From a virus, in IMG/VR virus record IMGVR_UViG_3300002052_000004, positions 1 to 60,562 of that record: a DNA stretch of 60,562 nucleotides; one strand, written 5' to 3'. Under the pieces are notes generated by a model that saw only the letters and a list, made by a program, of their open reading frames with translations, searched no databases and was not told where the DNA came from. Shown piece after piece: positions 1 to 9,419 of this stretch (position 1 is its first letter; each line of letters begins with the position of its first letter). The position numbers were made by a program, and so were the translations under genes.

Positions 1-94
1 GCGGCTAAACTGGAGAGGAGTGTCGGAGCTGTTCCAGCGGAAGTTGCATCACAATTAGCTTTCTGGAAAACACAGAGAGATATTCATATGGGGT
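1..94. repeat. Terminal direct repeat, left copy
   Basis: These 94 bases are identical to 60469-60562. The repeat lies inside a coding frame that reads through the junction, so the sequence closes into a circle or has redundant ends. The short length would also fit an assembler overlap; raw reads would separate the two. Confidence 0.95.
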
Positions 95-195
95 ATATAA
101 AGAGAGATACTCCGACGATACAGCCAATGGCTGACCAACCTGAAACACTCGCGGAGCAATATGTAAGCGGAGACCTGGAAGGAGATTATTACTGA
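1..195 (+). CDS. Head-tail connector/adaptor-like protein, C-terminal part
   Basis: This is the 3' part of a gene that starts at ATG 60277 and crosses the terminal repeat; joined, it encodes 128 residues. The protein is mostly helical and ends in GDLEGDYY. The TGA at 193-195 overlaps the ATG of the next gene at 195. No family is certain from sequence alone. Its place between baseplate/head genes and an HK97-gp10-like gene, and its size, suit a small head-completion or connector protein. Confidence 0.6.
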   Translation, partial: AAKLERSVGAVPAEVASQLAFWKTQRDIHMGYIKRDTPTIQPMADQPETLAEQYVSGDLEGDYY

Positions 196-635
196 TGCCA
201 GCTGTTCCTAGGATTAGAATCAATGTGAGAGATGTCGTACATTATGTTGGTGTAGTCGAGCGCTACTGGGAGGGTCAGGAAATGGAGATAATGAATCACT
301 TGAAAGACGAGGGACTGATAATATTGCGAGAGGAAGTCCCAAAAAGGTCAGGTAAGCTCGCGGCATCATGCTGGTCAGAGATTTCAGGAAAGACTGTACA
401 CATCGGAACGGGTGAACCGTACGCTGATATAATTGACGGTTATGGACGGTCGCCACCTTCGGAGGGTAGATACGTACCAGCTCTAGGGAAAAGGTTGGTT
501 AAGGTGTCGAAAACTAACCCTCGTATAGGGATACATCCAGGAAGTAAGAAGACACCTTTCTCTGAGAGGACCAGTGAGAGAGTTTTCATGATTGCCGAAG
601 AGAGAATGGAAAACGCACTGAGGAATATGCCATGA
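195..635 (+). CDS. HK97 gp10-like tail/neck component
   Basis: This 146-residue protein has the layout of HK97-gp10-family tail-component proteins: an amphipathic N-terminal helix, a central RSGKLAAS segment, then a PYADIIDGYG motif followed by basic beta strands and a C-terminal helix. Family members act at the head-tail joint in siphoviruses. It overlaps the preceding connector gene by one base and the following gene by four, so it is translationally coupled. Family assignment is by motif and synteny. Confidence 0.65.
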   Translation: MPAVPRIRINVRDVVHYVGVVERYWEGQEMEIMNHLKDEGLIILREEVPKRSGKLAASCWSEISGKTVHIGTGEPYADIIDGYGRSPPSEGRYVPALGKRLVKVSKTNPRIGIHPGSKKTPFSERTSERVFMIAEERMENALRNMP

Positions 636-1048
636 GTGCACCTGAAGACTGGTGGGAGAGTGTATACGACCAGATTATTACACAGCTCATAGCGATGACT
701 GAGCTTGACAGCGAGTCAGTATTCTACGGAGAACGATTCACACCGGAGAAAACTCCAAGTGTATTCGTCGTGCCGACTGAAATTATCGGAGGGCCAGGAA
801 CTGTGCAGAAGGAAGATTATGATGCGAAATTCGATGTGGTTATCTTCGTGAACGACCCAAACACAAAGGATGGTATCATTGAGTCGCTTAAACTCGGAGT
901 GAAGATAAAGAATATGTTCATCGCGGATAGGACTCTAAACGGACTGTTAGAGAATTTGGACGCAACTGTACACAGACATTGGAGGGGAGTTGAAGGTTAC
1001 GAGGACCATTGGGTCCACGTAATACTGTCCTGCAGAAGCTGTATGTAG
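632..1048 (+). CDS. Tail completion/terminator-like protein
   Basis: This 138-residue alpha/beta protein begins with an amphipathic helix (DWWESVYDQIITQL) and has the length and position of phage tail-terminator or minor tail proteins, just before the tail tube gene. The start overlaps the previous stop (ATGA). There is no diagnostic motif, so the call is mainly by gene order. Confidence 0.5.
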   Translation: MSAPEDWWESVYDQIITQLIAMTELDSESVFYGERFTPEKTPSVFVVPTEIIGGPGTVQKEDYDAKFDVVIFVNDPNTKDGIIESLKLGVKIKNMFIADRTLNGLLENLDATVHRHWRGVEGYEDHWVHVILSCRSCM

Positions 1049-1066
1049 GAGGAATGCAAAACGAAA

Positions 1067-1252
1067 GTGAAATATATCGGTGCGTTTTCCCGTGGCCGCG
1101 ACCCCAGGATAGGCATAGTCGAGCACGGGAAAGTGTACGAAGTCAGTGAAGAGGTAGGGAAAGTTCTACTCTCTACCGGCCAGTATAAAGAAGTACGTGA
1201 AAAGATAGTAGAACCGAAAATAAAAACAAAGGAGGAAAAACCGATTGGCTAA
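1067..1252 (+). CDS. Small neck/tail-region protein, unknown
   Basis: This 61-residue protein starts at GTG 1067 behind an AGGAGGA ribosome site. It has a short beta-rich N-terminus (MKYIGAFSRGRDPRIG) and a Lys/Glu-rich tail. Small proteins of this kind are common just before the tail tube gene in siphophages. Its end overlaps the TTG start of the tail tube gene. Confidence 0.6.
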   Translation: MKYIGAFSRGRDPRIGIVEHGKVYEVSEEVGKVLLSTGQYKEVREKIVEPKIKTKEEKPIG

Positions 1253-2219
1253 ATGGTTAGGCATCGGCGAAGAGTCTGCATACATGACGAAAGGTACTGC
1301 AACTGTCTGGCTAGACTTCATTTCGGAGAGCGTCAGAGCAAGCAGAGAATTCATTGAGATACAGACGGTAAACGAACGGACACCGAGGTTTAGCATACCT
1401 GGACCGTTCAAAAGTGCTGGCGATATAGAGTGTCTAAGTAACACTGATGACCTTGGTTCGCTATTGGAGATGCTACTAGGTCCACCGGATACAGAAGGAA
1501 CTGCTCAGGGTACCACGGGTTATAAACACACGTGGAATACGATACCAAATGCTACATTGAAGTCGTATACCATGGAGATACAGAAAGAGATAACGACCTA
1601 TGAGAAGCTTCTATACGGAGCTGCGATAAAGTCATTGACTATCGATTGCCCCATTGCTGATAAAGTCGGTGTAACGGCATCGATATTAGCTGGTAAAGAT
1701 AAACTAGAAACCGCACAATCCCCAGGGACTGCAACTACACTTAAGCCACTAGTATACCATCAGAACGATGTGAGTCTCTTTGGTTCAGCTGCACCATGGG
1801 TTGAATCGATTAGCGTCACCATGGAGAATGGCTTCGACGAGGATGCATTCGTGCAAGGGGATTTGTTCCTACCGGAGCTGATACTCGGCCACTTCAAGGT
1901 AACTGGTACACTTGACCTAAGAGCTAAAGATTGGGATGCATATCAAAGATTCCTTGGAAGCGCATCTGCTGTGGAGCCATCTGCCGTAGTTGAAGAGTTT
2001 GAGATTCAGCTACAGATAGTTGGTGAAGAAGTCGACACAACGCCATACTATGCAACATTGGATATGAGAATGCCTAAGTGTCATTTCACAGAATTGGAGA
2101 TTCCAACAGAGCAGAGGAACAGACAGGTATACACTTTGCCGTTTGAGGCCTTATACGACGACAGTGAATCAACCGTACTGGATATAGAGCTGACGAATAA
2201 ACGGGCAACTACGATGTAG
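1245..2219 (+). CDS. Major tail tube protein
   Basis: This 324-residue, beta-rich, acidic protein polymerises into the tail tube. Features that fit tube proteins are the N-terminal GIGEESAYMTKGTATVWLDF segment, long stretches of alternating polar and hydrophobic residues, and its place directly before the chaperone pair and tape measure. Translation probably starts at TTG 1245, preceded by GGAGG. No sheath gene accompanies it, which points to a non-contractile tail. Confidence 0.8.
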   Translation: MAKWLGIGEESAYMTKGTATVWLDFISESVRASREFIEIQTVNERTPRFSIPGPFKSAGDIECLSNTDDLGSLLEMLLGPPDTEGTAQGTTGYKHTWNTIPNATLKSYTMEIQKEITTYEKLLYGAAIKSLTIDCPIADKVGVTASILAGKDKLETAQSPGTATTLKPLVYHQNDVSLFGSAAPWVESISVTMENGFDEDAFVQGDLFLPELILGHFKVTGTLDLRAKDWDAYQRFLGSASAVEPSAVVEEFEIQLQIVGEEVDTTPYYATLDMRMPKCHFTELEIPTEQRNRQVYTLPFEALYDDSESTVLDIELTNKRATTM

Positions 2220-2249
2220 TTGTGCTTGCAATATAAAGGAGGTGATATA

Positions 2250-2675
2250 TTGTCAGCAAAAGACTACAGGGCAAAGCGTCAATTGACTTTCAAAGTTCCG
2301 AGTGGTTTGGATTGGACGATACGAAAGATACCATTCCGAATCATGTGGAAGATGCTAGAGATACTGGGAATAGAAGTACCTGAAGGAATGACAGAAGAAG
2401 ACGCACGGGAGTATGTGAAAAAGGAACTGAAGGGTAAGAAAATTACACCGAAAGTTGTTGAAATCGTTAACTTAGTCGTTCCAGCGATATCATTGAAACC
2501 AAAAGTCGTAATAGGTGTGGCAACAGACGATGACGAACTTGGCATCGATGATATAGACATGGAAGACCTTATGGCGGTCTTTGGTAAAGGCATGGAGATT
2601 TCAGGTGCCACTGAGGATGCTGTAAAGGAACGTGAGTCCTTTCAGCCGGAGTCCCCTAGGAAAATTGGCGGGTAA
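2250..2675 (+). CDS. Tail assembly chaperone (gpG-like)
   Basis: This is a 141-residue protein starting at TTG 2250 behind a perfect GGAGGTGATATA site; an upstream TTG at 2220 has no such site. The acidic helical C-terminus and the position between tube and tape measure are those of gpG-type chaperones, which hold the tape measure soluble during tail assembly. The overlapping gene at 2632 in the +1 frame suggests a gpG/gpGT arrangement. Confidence 0.65.
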   Translation: MSAKDYRAKRQLTFKVPSGLDWTIRKIPFRIMWKMLEILGIEVPEGMTEEDAREYVKKELKGKKITPKVVEIVNLVVPAISLKPKVVIGVATDDDELGIDDIDMEDLMAVFGKGMEISGATEDAVKERESFQPESPRKIGG

Positions 2676-2871
2676 AGTTGCACAAGCGGTAAATAAAAGA
2701 CCTACTGATATGTTACCAGAAGACATAACAGGTACATCGGAATATGAGAAACTAATGCTTGATGCACGTATATTGCAAGAAGTGAGTGAAACGCCCCCTG
2801 ACTTTGGGCAGATGTCGACTCTCGATAAGATAAAGTGGAAGAGAAGAAATTGGCCTAAAAAGTATAGGTGA
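2632..2871 (+). CDS. Second tail chaperone segment (gpT-like)
   Basis: This 79-residue reading frame overlaps the end of the previous gene by 44 bases in the +1 frame. It could start on its own at GTG 2632 (AAAGGA four bases upstream) or be reached by frameshifting, as with the T extension of gpGT. Bulky basic residues near the C-terminus (KWKRRNWPKKYR) fit a tape-measure-binding role. The tape measure gene follows within five bases. Confidence 0.6.
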   Translation: MSPFSRSPLGKLAGKVAQAVNKRPTDMLPEDITGTSEYEKLMLDARILQEVSETPPDFGQMSTLDKIKWKRRNWPKKYR

Positions 2872-2875
2872 GAGT

Positions 2876-5077
2876 ATGTCAGTATCTGAGAAACGTATTA
2901 AGCTAGCTATCGCATGGATAGAGGAGCATCCAGAGACTCTTACGAGTGTTAAGGGAAAGATAGAGGAACTGGTTGTAGCCACTGACAAAGCGAAAGCTAT
3001 GATTCAGAAATACGTCCCCGAAGGAGCAAAACAGCAGAAGATACTAGCTGCTATAGACCAAGCAGCGATGAAACAAGGGGACAACATACTACGAAACGTA
3101 CTCGCCTATAAGTTGCTTACAAACGCACAGGAAGCTATGCGCCAAGCCTCAGAAAAGAACGCAAAGATGCTGGGAGAATGGGGGAGTAAGTTAGGACTTG
3201 CTGGGAGAAGAATAGGTTACTTCGGGAGAATGATGTTCTATAGCATTCGGAATATAATGCGACTTGGTACACAGTTCCTTCGAATGTTCATGGGATTGTT
3301 CAAGACAGCTGGAGATTTCGGTGCGGCGTTAGAGCAAGTGTCATTTGCAATGGCTCTTCTTGAAAGTCAAGGACTTGTAGCAGATGAAGCAATGACACTA
3401 TTCGGTGAAACTCAGGATATATTGATGGAAAAAGGACCGCAGATATGGGCGTTGTTTGAGGGATTTAAGGCTCTTTTCACATCACTCGCCGTCGTCATAG
3501 TGTCGGAACTTTTGCCTGAATTAACGGAACTTCTGAATACGTTAGCAGCACTTCTTAACAGAGAGGATGTAAGGCAATTAATACATGATATCATGGTAAC
3601 TGTGCTTGACCTAGCAGATGCATTTATAGAGGCAATACCTTCAATGTTACCGGTGATAAAAGGAATGCTTGACTTGGCTGTGGCAGCTAAGCCACTAATC
3701 GTTGCATTGTTGCCACTACTGCCTGTAATACTCGCTCTTTCGTTGGGTCTTTGGGCATTGGGTCCGATAATACAAGTGATTGGATTTATCATGCAAGTGG
3801 CAGGTTTCCTCACAGGTGGACTTGGAATAGCAATGACCACTTTATTACCAATAGTAGTAGCTCTTGCAGGTGCAGTCGCAGTCGGTGTAGGAGTCTTCTT
3901 ACTACTCAAAGATACACTTGGGACGACTAATGCTGCAATAGTTGCTATCGGAGCTGCAGTAGCCGCATTCATAACAATATTCTTCGGAGTGAAGGCACTG
4001 TTATTAAGTGTCGGAGCCGCTGGAGCAGCTGCTGCACCAGGAATTGTGGCCGCCGGAACAGCATTGGGTGCTGCAGGAGTTGCAGCAGCTCCAGCGATAC
4101 CGATTATACTTGCAATCGGAGCTGCTATAGCACTAGCTGGTGCAGGATTCCTTATGGCAGGAGCTGGGGTAATGCTTGCGGTTGACGCGGTGATTAGGTT
4201 GTTGGAAGCATTGCCTCAGCTTGTACCTATGGTACCTTACTTGTTTGCAATAGCTGCTGGATTGATGGCAATAGCTGTTGCAGGGATAGTATTGCTTCCC
4301 GCAGCACTTGGATTAGGAGCAGCTGCTGTTACACTTATGATATTCGCAGGTGCATTAGCAGTGGTTGCTGCACTTTCTGGGGCGATAGGAGTAGTAGCGA
4401 CCGGAATCTTACTCTTAGCTCAGAGCGTAGGCACACTCGTGAAGTCTATGGTAGGGATTATACCGCTAGTCGGACCGACACTTGCACTATCGACTGCGAT
4501 GTTTGCACTGGCAGCTGCCGGAGGAACTATGATGTTCGGAGCACTTGGAGTTACCGCAATGGCTGGTTCTCTCTTCGTACTTAGTGGAGGTATAGTTGCC
4601 CTAACCGGTGCAATCTGGGGATTGGTTGCAGCTGCGACAGCATTCGAAGCAGTTGGCGATACTGTAACAAGTATTGTCGGCGGAATTTCTGATGCAGTAG
4701 GTGGATTGGCTAATGCACTATTCGGACTCTGTTTCAGACATGCAACACCTATGGCAGAGAAGTTTGGGAAGAGTTTGGTAGCCGTACAGAGTGATATGAT
4801 AAATACAGAAAAAGGACTACGTGATATGAGAGACGAACTACTAGAACCATTCTCTTGGCAAGCGGTAGAAGTGGCAACTGGAGCGCCTGCGATAAGAGCG
4901 GCAGGTGAGAGAGTTGGAGAAGCTGAGCCGAAAGAGCAGCATATTACAATTGAGATGCCTGTCACTGTTGATTTGACTGGCGCTGTTATTTCGTCAGATA
5001 TGGATGTAGATGAAATAACAAATAAAGTAGGAGAGAAGTTAGGAGAAAAAGCAAGAGACTTGGTGACACTATTATGA
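2876..5077 (+). CDS. Tape measure protein
   Basis: This 733-residue protein has a charged helical N-terminus (residues 1-130), a very long Ala/Gly/Val/Leu-rich hydrophobic middle (about 240-610) with many transmembrane-like segments, and a polar C-terminus. This is the standard build of tail tape measure proteins, whose length sets tail length and which are ejected into the host envelope. At about 0.15 nm per residue the tail would be near 110 nm (inference). Chaperones lie directly upstream. Confidence 0.9.
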   Translation: MSVSEKRIKLAIAWIEEHPETLTSVKGKIEELVVATDKAKAMIQKYVPEGAKQQKILAAIDQAAMKQGDNILRNVLAYKLLTNAQEAMRQASEKNAKMLGEWGSKLGLAGRRIGYFGRMMFYSIRNIMRLGTQFLRMFMGLFKTAGDFGAALEQVSFAMALLESQGLVADEAMTLFGETQDILMEKGPQIWALFEGFKALFTSLAVVIVSELLPELTELLNTLAALLNREDVRQLIHDIMVTVLDLADAFIEAIPSMLPVIKGMLDLAVAAKPLIVALLPLLPVILALSLGLWALGPIIQVIGFIMQVAGFLTGGLGIAMTTLLPIVVALAGAVAVGVGVFLLLKDTLGTTNAAIVAIGAAVAAFITIFFGVKALLLSVGAAGAAAAPGIVAAGTALGAAGVAAAPAIPIILAIGAAIALAGAGFLMAGAGVMLAVDAVIRLLEALPQLVPMVPYLFAIAAGLMAIAVAGIVLLPAALGLGAAAVTLMIFAGALAVVAALSGAIGVVATGILLLAQSVGTLVKSMVGIIPLVGPTLALSTAMFALAAAGGTMMFGALGVTAMAGSLFVLSGGIVALTGAIWGLVAAATAFEAVGDTVTSIVGGISDAVGGLANALFGLCFRHATPMAEKFGKSLVAVQSDMINTEKGLRDMRDELLEPFSWQAVEVATGAPAIRAAGERVGEAEPKEQHITIEMPVTVDLTGAVISSDMDVDEITNKVGEKLGEKARDLVTLL

Positions 5078-5472
5078 CGTGGACAATTAAAAATATCGCA
5101 GAAACTGTGACGGTGGCGCTACCACAAGACCCCGAAGTGTATAAGGGGCAGTCTGCGAAGGTGTTGAAACAGCATCCAATGCAACAGCAGTATCCGTTTA
5201 TCTTTCCACATGGTGGAAAAGCTCGAATACTTAAATTGGAAGGTGCAGTACATGACAATACTAAGACTATTGCACAGATATATTCGGCATGGTTGAATCA
5301 GTTGGAGACATGGGCGGAGGATAAAGTGAGGATAAAGCTAACATGTGATAGCGGTAAAGGTCATACATCGGAAGAGATGTACTTGGCTAAATTTGACCAT
5401 GAGCCAAGGAAAGGATTCTTACATACTGTTTGGATAAAGATGGAACTTTGGAAGAAGGGGGCTGAGGATTGA
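5074..5472 (+). CDS. Distal tail protein-like
   Basis: This 132-residue beta-rich protein overlaps the tape measure stop by four bases and precedes the hub/fibre gene, the usual place of the distal tail (Dit) component. It contains repeated short strands and a KGHTSEEMYLAKFDHEPRKG segment. No decisive motif is seen; the call rests on order and size. Confidence 0.5.
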   Translation: MTWTIKNIAETVTVALPQDPEVYKGQSAKVLKQHPMQQQYPFIFPHGGKARILKLEGAVHDNTKTIAQIYSAWLNQLETWAEDKVRIKLTCDSGKGHTSEEMYLAKFDHEPRKGFLHTVWIKMELWKKGAED

Positions 5473-8400
5473 GCTACGAGTTACAATATGGTCCTTCATG
5501 GACTGCAGTTAAACCTGGCAGAGTTACGTATGGAGAGAGACAGAACAATCTACGTGCATGTGTTGCCACCGTGGCTAATACTTCTGCCAACAGGTCTGCT
5601 TTCACTCACAATACTGAGGTTAAAGTCTTTCTAAACGGTGACCAAATCTTATATGGACAAGTGAAGGCTCCGGTTGATGAGGGAGAGTTTCTTAAGGTAA
5701 AGATTGTTGATAGAGCAATTCAGCTTACAAGAGATGTATGGGAGAGGGACCAAGGACAGTCAGATAAGAAAGTAATTAAGTATACAACCTCTGCAGCAAG
5801 TACTATAGGTGGACATATACTATCAGGAACAGGATTCTCGCTTGGAGCTTGTCCAGGTACTACTGTGTCGATTAGATTTGAATATGTCACTAGGCTCCAA
5901 GCAATTGCTGCATTGGCAAAAGCACTTGGATTAGATTGGTGGGTCAATGACAATAAAATGGTATACATTGGAACTAACAATACAGCAAGAGGTACTATTG
6001 GAACATGTATGTGGGCAAAGAAGGAACCAGACGATGAGGCAAAGAGGGACCAGATATTTTTGAAGGGTGTAGATGACAATGGCACTGCCATTGAGGTGAC
6101 ATCTCCAGACCCGCCAACTGGTACTAATGCTGCTTACTTCACAGCTAGAAATCCTATGGATGCTACAACATTACAAATTGTAGCCGATGCTCTGTTAGCT
6201 GAGCTAAATCAGACTCAAAAGGTAGTAAAAGCGAATTATGCAGCTGCAGATGGTGTTGTTGGAACTAATGTTTTGCTGCGACCTGGTAACACCATGAATA
6301 TTAACTGGGGGACTGTTTCAGAGACTGCAATTGAAGTTATAGTAGTTGAGTTAAAGGATGAAAAGCTAACTGTTCATTGTGGAGTGTATAGGCCTGAAGT
6401 AGAAGAGTTGGAACGAGAACTTGGAGTTAAGATTGATATACAGGAAACAAGTTCTGTTGCTTGTTTTATGGATTGCCAGTTGCAGTGCCAGACATCTGAC
6501 CAAGTTTCTACACTAGCTGATGAGTTTGAAGGTACAGGAGTGTTATGGAACGAGATTAACGGTACCTGGGCTATAAGTGGTGGTTACTATAAACAAACGA
6601 ATACTGCATCTGCACACCATAAGAGTGTTTTGAAGTATTGTAAGTTTGCTGATGGTGAAGTGCAGGCAACATGTGTACCAAAGAATACATCAAAGGTATG
6701 TGGGGTGATAATGAGAAAGCAAGATGGTGCGGATACTTACTACTTTGCATGGCTAAACGTATCGACTGCTACAATAACACTATGGAAGATGATAGCTGGA
6801 ACACCTGCCATGATTACCAGTTATTCTGACGGGTCAATCTTATATGATACTGCTTATCGGGTAGCTATGCAGATACAAGGAGATGCTATTCGGGTATTTC
6901 TGAATGGGGAAAAGTTAATTGATACTACCGACGGTTCAATCACAGGAGCAGGGACTGCAGGATTAATCTCATATGCTGGGGAACACTGGTTTGAGAGATT
7001 CGCTTTCTATCCTGGTCAGTTTCCATCTGGTTGTACTGAGACTTGCCAAACGGAATGTCAATTGGGAGAACAGATATGTGCAAGTACTGGTAATTGCGAA
7101 TCTTCCTGTCAATCAACGCCATGTCAGTCACAAGATTGTGAAGCTGGTGGAATTTGTCAAAACGATTGTGAGGCCGGACATCGCTGCGAACTGACATGTG
7201 AATTTGCTTGCCAAGCAGGTTGTCAAATTTCAGAGGCATGTCAGTTAGCTTGTCAACCTGTGTGTCAGACAAGTTGCCAAGACTCTGGTACCTGCCAGGT
7301 GCAGTGTCAAGCAAGTGTACAGACTTGTGCACAGAGTGGACAATGTGAAAGTGCGTGTCAAGGTGCTTGTCAAGGTGTAGGTACATGTGAAGATGTATGT
7401 CAGACGGACAATCAAATGCATAGGATACTGACAGATTACAAAGCTGTATGGCATTGCAACGAAGAATCTGGTACTGATTTGTATGACTCTAGCAAGTATG
7501 GTAATCATGGCTCCGAGAATGGACCCACTACCATATATTCCGCTGGTAAGTTTGGTTACGGAAAGAAATACAATGGTTCGAGTAATTGGCACTCAATACC
7601 TCATTCTGCCAGCTTAAACATTACAGGCACAAAAATAACTATTATGGCATGGATAAAGACTGACGGTGGTGCTGGTAGCGGATACATAGTCTGCAAAAAC
7701 CTTGATGCTATCGGTAACATTCAGTATGCGTTGCTTTGGTACGCTACTGGTCCTGTGTTGAGGTTTTATGCCGATGGTGCACAACGCGGTAATGACTCTG
7801 GTACACTCTCAACAGGTATACTGTATCATGTTGCAGTAGTGTATAACGGTACTGATGTACGCTTTTATGTTAACGGTGAACTATCTGGTACACCTGGAGC
7901 GTGGACTTCTCCAATTACTAGTACAACTCATCCGTTGTGTATAGGTAGACGAAATGCAGGAACTTACTATGACGGAATGGTTGACGAAGTATGTATCCTA
8001 AAGGCAGCTTTGTCAGCAGCTGAGATAAAGGCTATATATAATGCTTCAGAACTACCTATCTTTGTTTGTGAGCAAGCTTGTGAAAGTACATGCCAAGGAA
8101 CAGAAGCCTGCGAAACAGGAGGCATTTGCCAAGATGCTTGTCAGCTTGGACACCGCTGTGAGTTGACTTGTGAAACAAATTGTCAAGTTGCGTGTCAAAT
8201 AGATTGTGAGACTACTTCTGCTTGTGAGACTAGTGGAGTTTGCCAAGGTATATGCGAGACTGGTCATCAGTGTGAGTTGACTTGTGAAACAGACTGTCAG
8301 GCAGGAACCCAAATTTGTGCAAGTTCAGGAGCTTGTGAAAGTTCATGCCAGAGTACACCTTGTCAAAGTCAAGATTGCGAAGCAGCTGGAGTATGCCAAG

Positions 8401-9098
8401 CAATATGTGAAGCAGGACATACCTGTGAAACAACTTGTCAAGATGAGTGTCAGGCATCATGTCAAAGTGCTTGTCAGGTATCGTGTCAAATTGCGTGCCA
8501 AGTATCGAACCAAATTTGTGCAAGTACTGGAAATTGTGAAAATGCGTGTCAGCAAACGTGCCAGCAAGCAAAGGCATGCGAGTCTGGTGGGGTATGCCAA
8601 GGCATCTGTGAAACTGGACATCTTTGTCAAGTTACTGCTCAGATATGTGATGGAACCCATTCCTGTCAAACCTCTGGACAAGTTGGTCACGAAGGTTACA
8701 CTGCAAAAAAGATTTCATGGACTAAAATACATGATACTGGAATGGGTTCAGAGCAGAAGGTTGAGGTTGGCTCATCATGGGACGTAATTCAGACTGCACT
8801 ATTTACTCCGGGTTCTGATGCACAAGCTTTAACTGGTGTTTTGGTAAGATGGGAAAGAGGTACAGTTGGTGGTGGATATGCAGAGGTTCAGTTTGCGTTA
8901 GTTGAAGGGGTGAATACTCGACATACTTGGTATGCGTATGTGAGTGGAGAACATCCAGATGGGCAGGTTTACATAATGTTACCCCTGCTATTCCCTGGTG
9001 GCACGTACCTTTATGTGAAAGGTCGAACAGCTTCAGGGTACGTGTATGTTAAGGCTGAAATAGAAGTATATCAGAGTCCTGAACATAAACATATTTAG
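5469..9098 (+). CDS. Tail hub/fibre with two cysteine-rich repeat blocks
   Basis: This is a 1209-residue protein starting at TTG 5469. Order: a beta-rich hub-like region (about 1-320), a short CFMDCQLQCQ link near 332, a LamG/ConA-like sandwich (about 340-515), Cys block A (about 521-647, 26 Cys), a second LamG-like domain (about 650-860, with a VDEVCILKAALSAAEI end typical of LamG modules), Cys block B (about 865-1070, 41 Cys), and a beta-rich C-terminal domain (about 1080-1209). In the Cys blocks almost every Cys is followed by Gln or Glu and spaced 4 or 6 residues from the next, with a recurring C-E-x-G-H-x-C-E-L-T-C unit. The protein probably forms the tail tip and receptor-binding fibre. 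A radical SAM enzyme is encoded two genes downstream and could modify it. Disulfide or metal binding are alternatives. Confidence 0.85.
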   Translation: MSYELQYGPSWTAVKPGRVTYGERQNNLRACVATVANTSANRSAFTHNTEVKVFLNGDQILYGQVKAPVDEGEFLKVKIVDRAIQLTRDVWERDQGQSDKKVIKYTTSAASTIGGHILSGTGFSLGACPGTTVSIRFEYVTRLQAIAALAKALGLDWWVNDNKMVYIGTNNTARGTIGTCMWAKKEPDDEAKRDQIFLKGVDDNGTAIEVTSPDPPTGTNAAYFTARNPMDATTLQIVADALLAELNQTQKVVKANYAAADGVVGTNVLLRPGNTMNINWGTVSETAIEVIVVELKDEKLTVHCGVYRPEVEELERELGVKIDIQETSSVACFMDCQLQCQTSDQVSTLADEFEGTGVLWNEINGTWAISGGYYKQTNTASAHHKSVLKYCKFADGEVQATCVPKNTSKVCGVIMRKQDGADTYYFAWLNVSTATITLWKMIAGTPAMITSYSDGSILYDTAYRVAMQIQGDAIRVFLNGEKLIDTTDGSITGAGTAGLISYAGEHWFERFAFYPGQFPSGCTETCQTECQLGEQICASTGNCESSCQSTPCQSQDCEAGGICQNDCEAGHRCELTCEFACQAGCQISEACQLACQPVCQTSCQDSGTCQVQCQASVQTCAQSGQCESACQGACQGVGTCEDVCQTDNQMHRILTDYKAVWHCNEESGTDLYDSSKYGNHGSENGPTTIYSAGKFGYGKKYNGSSNWHSIPHSASLNITGTKITIMAWIKTDGGAGSGYIVCKNLDAIGNIQYALLWYATGPVLRFYADGAQRGNDSGTLSTGILYHVAVVYNGTDVRFYVNGELSGTPGAWTSPITSTTHPLCIGRRNAGTYYDGMVDEVCILKAALSAAEIKAIYNASELPIFVCEQACESTCQGTEACETGGICQDACQLGHRCELTCETNCQVACQIDCETTSACETSGVCQGICETGHQCELTCETDCQAGTQICASSGACESSCQSTPCQSQDCEAAGVCQAICEAGHTCETTCQDECQASCQSACQVSCQIACQVSNQICASTGNCENACQQTCQQAKACESGGVCQGICETGHLCQVTAQICDGTHSCQTSGQVGHEGYTAKKISWTKIHDTGMGSEQKVEVGSSWDVIQTALFTPGSDAQALTGVLVRWERGTVGGGYAEVQFALVEGVNTRHTWYAYVSGEHPDGQVYIMLPLLFPGGTYLYVKGRTASGYVYVKAEIEVYQSPEHKHI

Positions 9099-9122
9099 GA
9101 TGAACAATAAGGAGGTAGAAAA

Positions 9123-9419
9123 ATGGAATTGTTGAACGAAACATTTGAAGTAGAGACAAAGAAAAGCAAAGAATACACATTTGTTGCACAGAAAGGTCTT
9201 TCGGGAATGGATGTGTACGCCAAAGTTAACCCAACAGAGACCCAACTTTCACCAAGTGGAGTATCCATTGAAGTGACAAAGAAAGGAAAGATAGTTCGCG
9301 AGATACAACTGAAAAATGTAGCATTTGCCATTGGCAATGCTGAAGGTACCTACAAAGTAATAATTAAGAACAAGAATCCACTGACGGTGACAGGAACTGT
9401 AAGAGTAGTGACTGTATAA
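9123..9419 (+). CDS. Small beta-sandwich tail-tip protein
   Basis: This 98-residue, Lys-rich, all-beta protein has no cysteine. It follows the hub/fibre gene with a GGAGG site and overlaps the radical SAM gene by one base (TAATG). Its predicted fold resembles a single Ig-like module. It may be a fibre accessory or a partner of the radical SAM enzyme; neither is shown by the sequence. Confidence 0.6.
   Translation: MELLNETFEVETKKSKEYTFVAQKGLSGMDVYAKVNPTETQLSPSGVSIEVTKKGKIVREIQLKNVAFAIGNAEGTYKVIIKNKNPLTVTGTVRVVTV

Noticed and set aside
3412-4965. Long minus-strand frames opposite the tape measure
   Set aside because: They are by-products of the Ala/Gly-rich tape measure sequence; no initiation signals and all neighbours on this side are plus-strand.
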